Part shown: in pieces, positions 7,125 to 9,212 of the stretch | How positions within the stretch are numbered: position 1 is the first letter of the stretch | Layout of the letters: each line of letters begins with the position of its first letter | Assembly (NCBI GenBank): GCA_002439285.1 | Contig: DJTQ01000291.1 | Location: forward strand, 8,864 to 18,075 | Length of the DNA stretch: 9,212 nt | Direction: 5' to 3' | Source: Paenibacillaceae bacterium UBA6304 | GTDB lineage: Bacteria; Bacillota; Bacilli; Paenibacillales; Paenibacillaceae | Notes under the pieces: generated by a model | Databases searched by the model: none | Told to the model about the DNA's origin: nothing | The model's input: the letters and a program-made list of their open reading frames with translations, nothing else | Program-made: the position numbers and the translations under genes

Positions 7125-8896
7125 ACCTGTTGAATATTTTTAATTATGAAAACGATCAGTTTTATTATAACGGGGAACCGATCCGTATCATTTCAGGGGC
7201 GATTCACTATTTTCGGGTCGTTCCCGAGTATTGGGAAGATCGGTTAAAGAAGCTGCAAGCTTGCGGATTCAACACCGTAGAAACGTATATTCCCTGGAAT
7301 TTACACGAGCCGAAAAAAGGACAATTTCAGTTTAGCGGAATGGCCGATGTGGTCCGTTTTATTGAAACGGCGGGAAATATGGGTCTCCATGTCATTGTCC
7401 GCCCGTCACCCTACATTTGTGCGGAGTGGGAATTCGGAGGATTGCCGGCCTGGCTTCTAGCCGAACCGGGAATGCGCCTGCGCTCTACGGATCCTAGTTA
7501 TTTGAAACATGTTGAGGATTACTATGCGGAGCTTCTTCCCAGACTAAAACCACTGTTGTGCACGAACGGTGGTCCCGTTATCGCCATGCAGATCGAGAAT
7601 GAGTACGGAAGCTTCGGGAATGATCAGAAGTACCTGAATCATATCAAACAAAGCATGCTGGGGCATGGGATGGATGTGCTGTTATTCACCTCCGACGGAG
7701 CGGAGGATGCGATGCTCCAGGGTGGAATGATGCCTGGCGTGCTGGAGACCGCCAATTTTGGCTCCCGGGCTGAAGAGTCCTTTGATAAACTGACTCAATA
7801 TCAGCCCCATGGACCAAAAATGTGCATGGAATATTGGAACGGCTGGTTCGATCATTGGGGGATTCCGCATCACGACAGGGAAGCGGAGGACGTATCCGGT
7901 GTATTGGAGGATATGCTGAAGGCGAACGGCTCGGTTAACTTCTATATGTTTCACGGGGGGACGAATTTCGGGTTTTACAATGGCGCTAATGCGATGACGG
8001 ACCGCTATGATTATCAAGCTACCGTCACCAGTTATGATTATGATGCCGTCTTAAATGAATCCGGGGACCCTACGGAGAAGTATTGGAAGGTTCGTGAAGT
8101 GCTAAGCAAATATGGATTCACGGATACTTCTGAACAACCGGTCGCATCGATGCCTAAGAAGAATTACGGATCGGTCCGGATGACAGAGCGGGCCTTGTTG
8201 AGCGAACAACTGCATCGTATTTCTTCGCCGATTCATACCGATTATCCCGAAACCATGGAAAGACTGGGTCAAGAATATGGGTATTGTCTGTATACAACCC
8301 GTATTAGCGGCCCACGTCCCAGCAAAGAATTGGCTATCCAAGAAGTGCGCGATCGGGCTCAAGTGTTCGTTAATGGTGCGGATGCCGGCGTAATCGAGAG
8401 ATGGAAACCGGAGGAGAAGATGTTTCTTGAAGTTCCGGAGGAGGGCGCTCACCTTGAAATCTTGGTCGAGAACATGGGGCGGATCAACTATGGTCCTTAT
8501 CTGCAGGACCCCAAAGGGATCACGGAAGGAGTCCGGCACGGATTCCAGTTTTTATCCGATTGGACCATCTATCCTCTACCGTTAGATAATCTATCGGAAC
8601 TTATCTTTGAATCCATCGGGATCGACGCAGAGCTTCCCAAGCAGCCGTCCTTCTACCGTGGCCAGTTGGTGATCGAGGAAGCAGCGGATACTTTTGTGCA
8701 TCTGGATGGCTGGCAAAAAGGAGTCATCTTCATTAATGGATTCAACCTTGGCCGTTATTGGAATATAGGTCCGCAGCAAACCTTGTACATTCCAGGGCCA
8801 TTGCTGAAGCCGGGAAATAATGAGATTATCATTTTTGAACAACATGGTACCAATACGACAGAGATCACATTTATCGATCAAGCCATATTAGGATGA
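7121..8896 (+). CDS. Glycoside hydrolase family 35, cytoplasmic beta-galactosidase (BgaC-like)
   Basis: This 591-residue enzyme (588 if the TTG at 7130 is the true start) is a retaining beta-galactosidase that removes terminal galactose. The barrel spans about 10-330 and includes SGAIHYFRV, YIPWNLHEP, RPSPYICAEWEFGGLPAWL, the acid/base E161 in QIENEYGSFG and the nucleophile E237 in CMEYWNGWFDHWG. Beta-rich domains follow at about 360-480 and 508-577, the latter ending the chain with a jelly-roll-like FINGFNLGRYWNIGPQQTLY. W239, W242 and probably Y457 resemble the Trp240/Trp243/Tyr455 set linked to beta-1,3 specificity in pneumococcal BgaC (recalled from the literature, alignment by eye). No signal peptide is present. 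It starts 27 bases after the GH20 gene and is the last gene of the operon, probably acting before GH20 on the same imported glycan. Confidence 0.92.
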   Translation: MNLLNIFNYENDQFYYNGEPIRIISGAIHYFRVVPEYWEDRLKKLQACGFNTVETYIPWNLHEPKKGQFQFSGMADVVRFIETAGNMGLHVIVRPSPYICAEWEFGGLPAWLLAEPGMRLRSTDPSYLKHVEDYYAELLPRLKPLLCTNGGPVIAMQIENEYGSFGNDQKYLNHIKQSMLGHGMDVLLFTSDGAEDAMLQGGMMPGVLETANFGSRAEESFDKLTQYQPHGPKMCMEYWNGWFDHWGIPHHDREAEDVSGVLEDMLKANGSVNFYMFHGGTNFGFYNGANAMTDRYDYQATVTSYDYDAVLNESGDPTEKYWKVREVLSKYGFTDTSEQPVASMPKKNYGSVRMTERALLSEQLHRISSPIHTDYPETMERLGQEYGYCLYTTRISGPRPSKELAIQEVRDRAQVFVNGADAGVIERWKPEEKMFLEVPEEGAHLEILVENMGRINYGPYLQDPKGITEGVRHGFQFLSDWTIYPLPLDNLSELIFESIGIDAELPKQPSFYRGQLVIEEAADTFVHLDGWQKGVIFINGFNLGRYWNIGPQQTLYIPGPLLKPGNNEIIIFEQHGTNTTEITFIDQAILG

Positions 8897-8903
8897 CTAT
8901 GGT

Positions 8904-8928
8904 AAGGCTCCCGAAAGGGAGCCTTTTT
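8904..8928 (+). terminator. Rho-independent terminator of the operon
   Basis: AAGGCTCCC (8904-8912), a GAAA tetraloop, then GGGAGCCTT with the run TTTTT (8924-8928) form a nine-base-pair stem seven bases after the GH35 stop. The GNRA-type loop and T run make it a textbook strong terminator on the plus strand. The reverse strand lacks a T tail after the stem. Confidence 0.92.
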
Positions 8929-8941
8929 CTCTGTCCCGATT

Positions 8942-8967
8942 TTAACTAACTTTCCAGTAACCAGTAA
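8942..8967. repeat. Degenerate or shortened copy of the palindrome, with a tandem CCAGTAA
   Basis: TTAACT (8942-8947) and TCCAGTAA (8953-8960) match the two outer arms of the later repeats but with four bases fewer between them. CCAGTAA is then repeated in tandem at 8961-8967. It looks like a decayed first member of the array; this assignment is tentative. Confidence 0.35.
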
Positions 8968-9017
8968 CTACATGCATTCACCGCCGGGATCGATAGAAGT
9001 GACTGTTGGGAGCAAAT

Positions 9018-9040
9018 TTACCTGTATTACCTACAGTTAA
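9018..9040. repeat. Palindromic repeat, copy 1
   Basis: TTACCTGTA (9018-9026), a five-base centre, then TACAGTTAA (9032-9040): 23 bases with one mismatched pair in nine. It matches the consensus TTAACTGTA-N5-TACAGTTAA. Confidence 0.75.
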
Positions 9041-9068
9041 TTACCGTGAATTCAGTTGTTCTGGATAC

Positions 9069-9091
9069 TTAGCTGTAATTTGTACAGTTAA
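9069..9091. repeat. Palindromic repeat, copy 2
   Basis: TTAGCTGTA (9069-9077), five bases, then TACAGTTAA (9083-9091). All nine pairs form if one G-U is allowed. It begins 51 bases after copy 1. Confidence 0.78.
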
Positions 9092-9130
9092 TTCTTATCC
9101 TTTCCGCTCTTTTCGCTGCAAGTGCCTAAA

Positions 9131-9153
9131 TTAACTGTAGGATTTCCAGTTAG
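9131..9153. repeat. Palindromic repeat, copy 3
   Basis: TTAACTGTA (9131-9139), GGATT, then TCCAGTTAG (9145-9153). It shares a 21-base identical core (9132-9152) with copy 4 and begins 62 bases after copy 2. Confidence 0.8.
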
Positions 9154-9181
9154 TTTGTCCGGACCAGGCCTAACGCGCGAA

Positions 9182-9204
9182 ATAACTGTAGGATTTCCAG
9201 TTAA
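9182..9204. repeat. Palindromic repeat, copy 4
   Basis: ATAACTGTA (9182-9190), GGATT, then TCCAGTTAA (9196-9204). The 21-base core 9183-9203 is identical to that of copy 3 and starts exactly 51 bases later. The window ends eight bases beyond. Confidence 0.8.
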
Positions 9205-9212
9205 TCTTCATA

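Larger units (their letters stand above)
8929..9212. other. Non-coding right end with a palindrome array, no gene seen
   Basis: No credible coding frame with a ribosome binding site is seen on either strand. The stretch is occupied by the palindromic repeats listed separately, with an unrelated stretch at 8969-9000. The sequence runs to the window edge in the middle of the array, so the array probably continues. Confidence 0.7.

Noticed and set aside
9018..9204. CRISPR array (repeats of about 23 nt with 28-39 nt between them)
   Set aside because: The repeats differ from each other, are nearly full palindromes, the gaps are uneven (28, 39, 28), and no cas gene is near.
8929..9212. Insertion sequence or MITE remnant
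   Set aside because: There is no transposase fragment, no single pair of long terminal inverted repeats enclosing the array, and no target-site duplication that I can find.

Overview
The window looks like a carbohydrate-uptake island from a low-to-mid-GC Firmicute, most likely Paenibacillus or a close relative. The reasons are strong AGGAGG-type ribosome binding sites, GTG/TTG starts, sigma-A-like promoter boxes, Rho-independent terminators, and the gene order typical of that group: a YesM/YesN-type two-component system, then a lipoprotein sugar-binding protein, two CUT1-family permeases and intracellular glycosidases.

Layout: positions 2-157 are the 3' end of a sensor histidine kinase, whose stop overlaps the start of a 529-residue AraC-type response regulator (154-1743). 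A terminator follows (about 1757-1791). The roughly 250-bp regulatory gap contains repeated GATAAGA/AAGATAC motifs, a good sigma-A-like promoter (1925-1953) and a perfect palindrome across the predicted transcription start. An apparent five-gene operon follows: substrate-binding lipoprotein (1997-3355), a strong intergenic hairpin, permease 1 (3440-4336), overlapping permease 2 (4318-5172), a GH20 beta-N-acetylhexosaminidase (5201-7093) and a GH35 beta-galactosidase (7121 or 7130 to 8896). A strong terminator (8904-8928) closes it. The last 280 bp carry no gene but hold an array of at least four degenerate 23-nt palindromes at offsets of 51, 62 and 51 bp.

How it may work together (inference): the two-component system senses an extracellular glycan or the state of uptake and activates the transporter promoter. 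The lipoprotein and two permeases import a short oligosaccharide, using an ATPase encoded elsewhere. In the cytoplasm the GH35 enzyme removes terminal beta-galactose and the GH20 enzyme then releases the exposed N-acetylhexosamine. The enzyme pair points to a Gal-beta-HexNAc glycan such as lacto-N-biose, galacto-N-biose or glycan fragments containing them. A tryptophan pair in the GH35 active site favours a beta-1,3 linkage.

Most of the genes belong to recognisable families. The less ordinary parts are the enzyme pairing and its predicted substrate, the structured promoter region, the hairpin behind the binding-protein gene, and the phased palindrome array at the right end.
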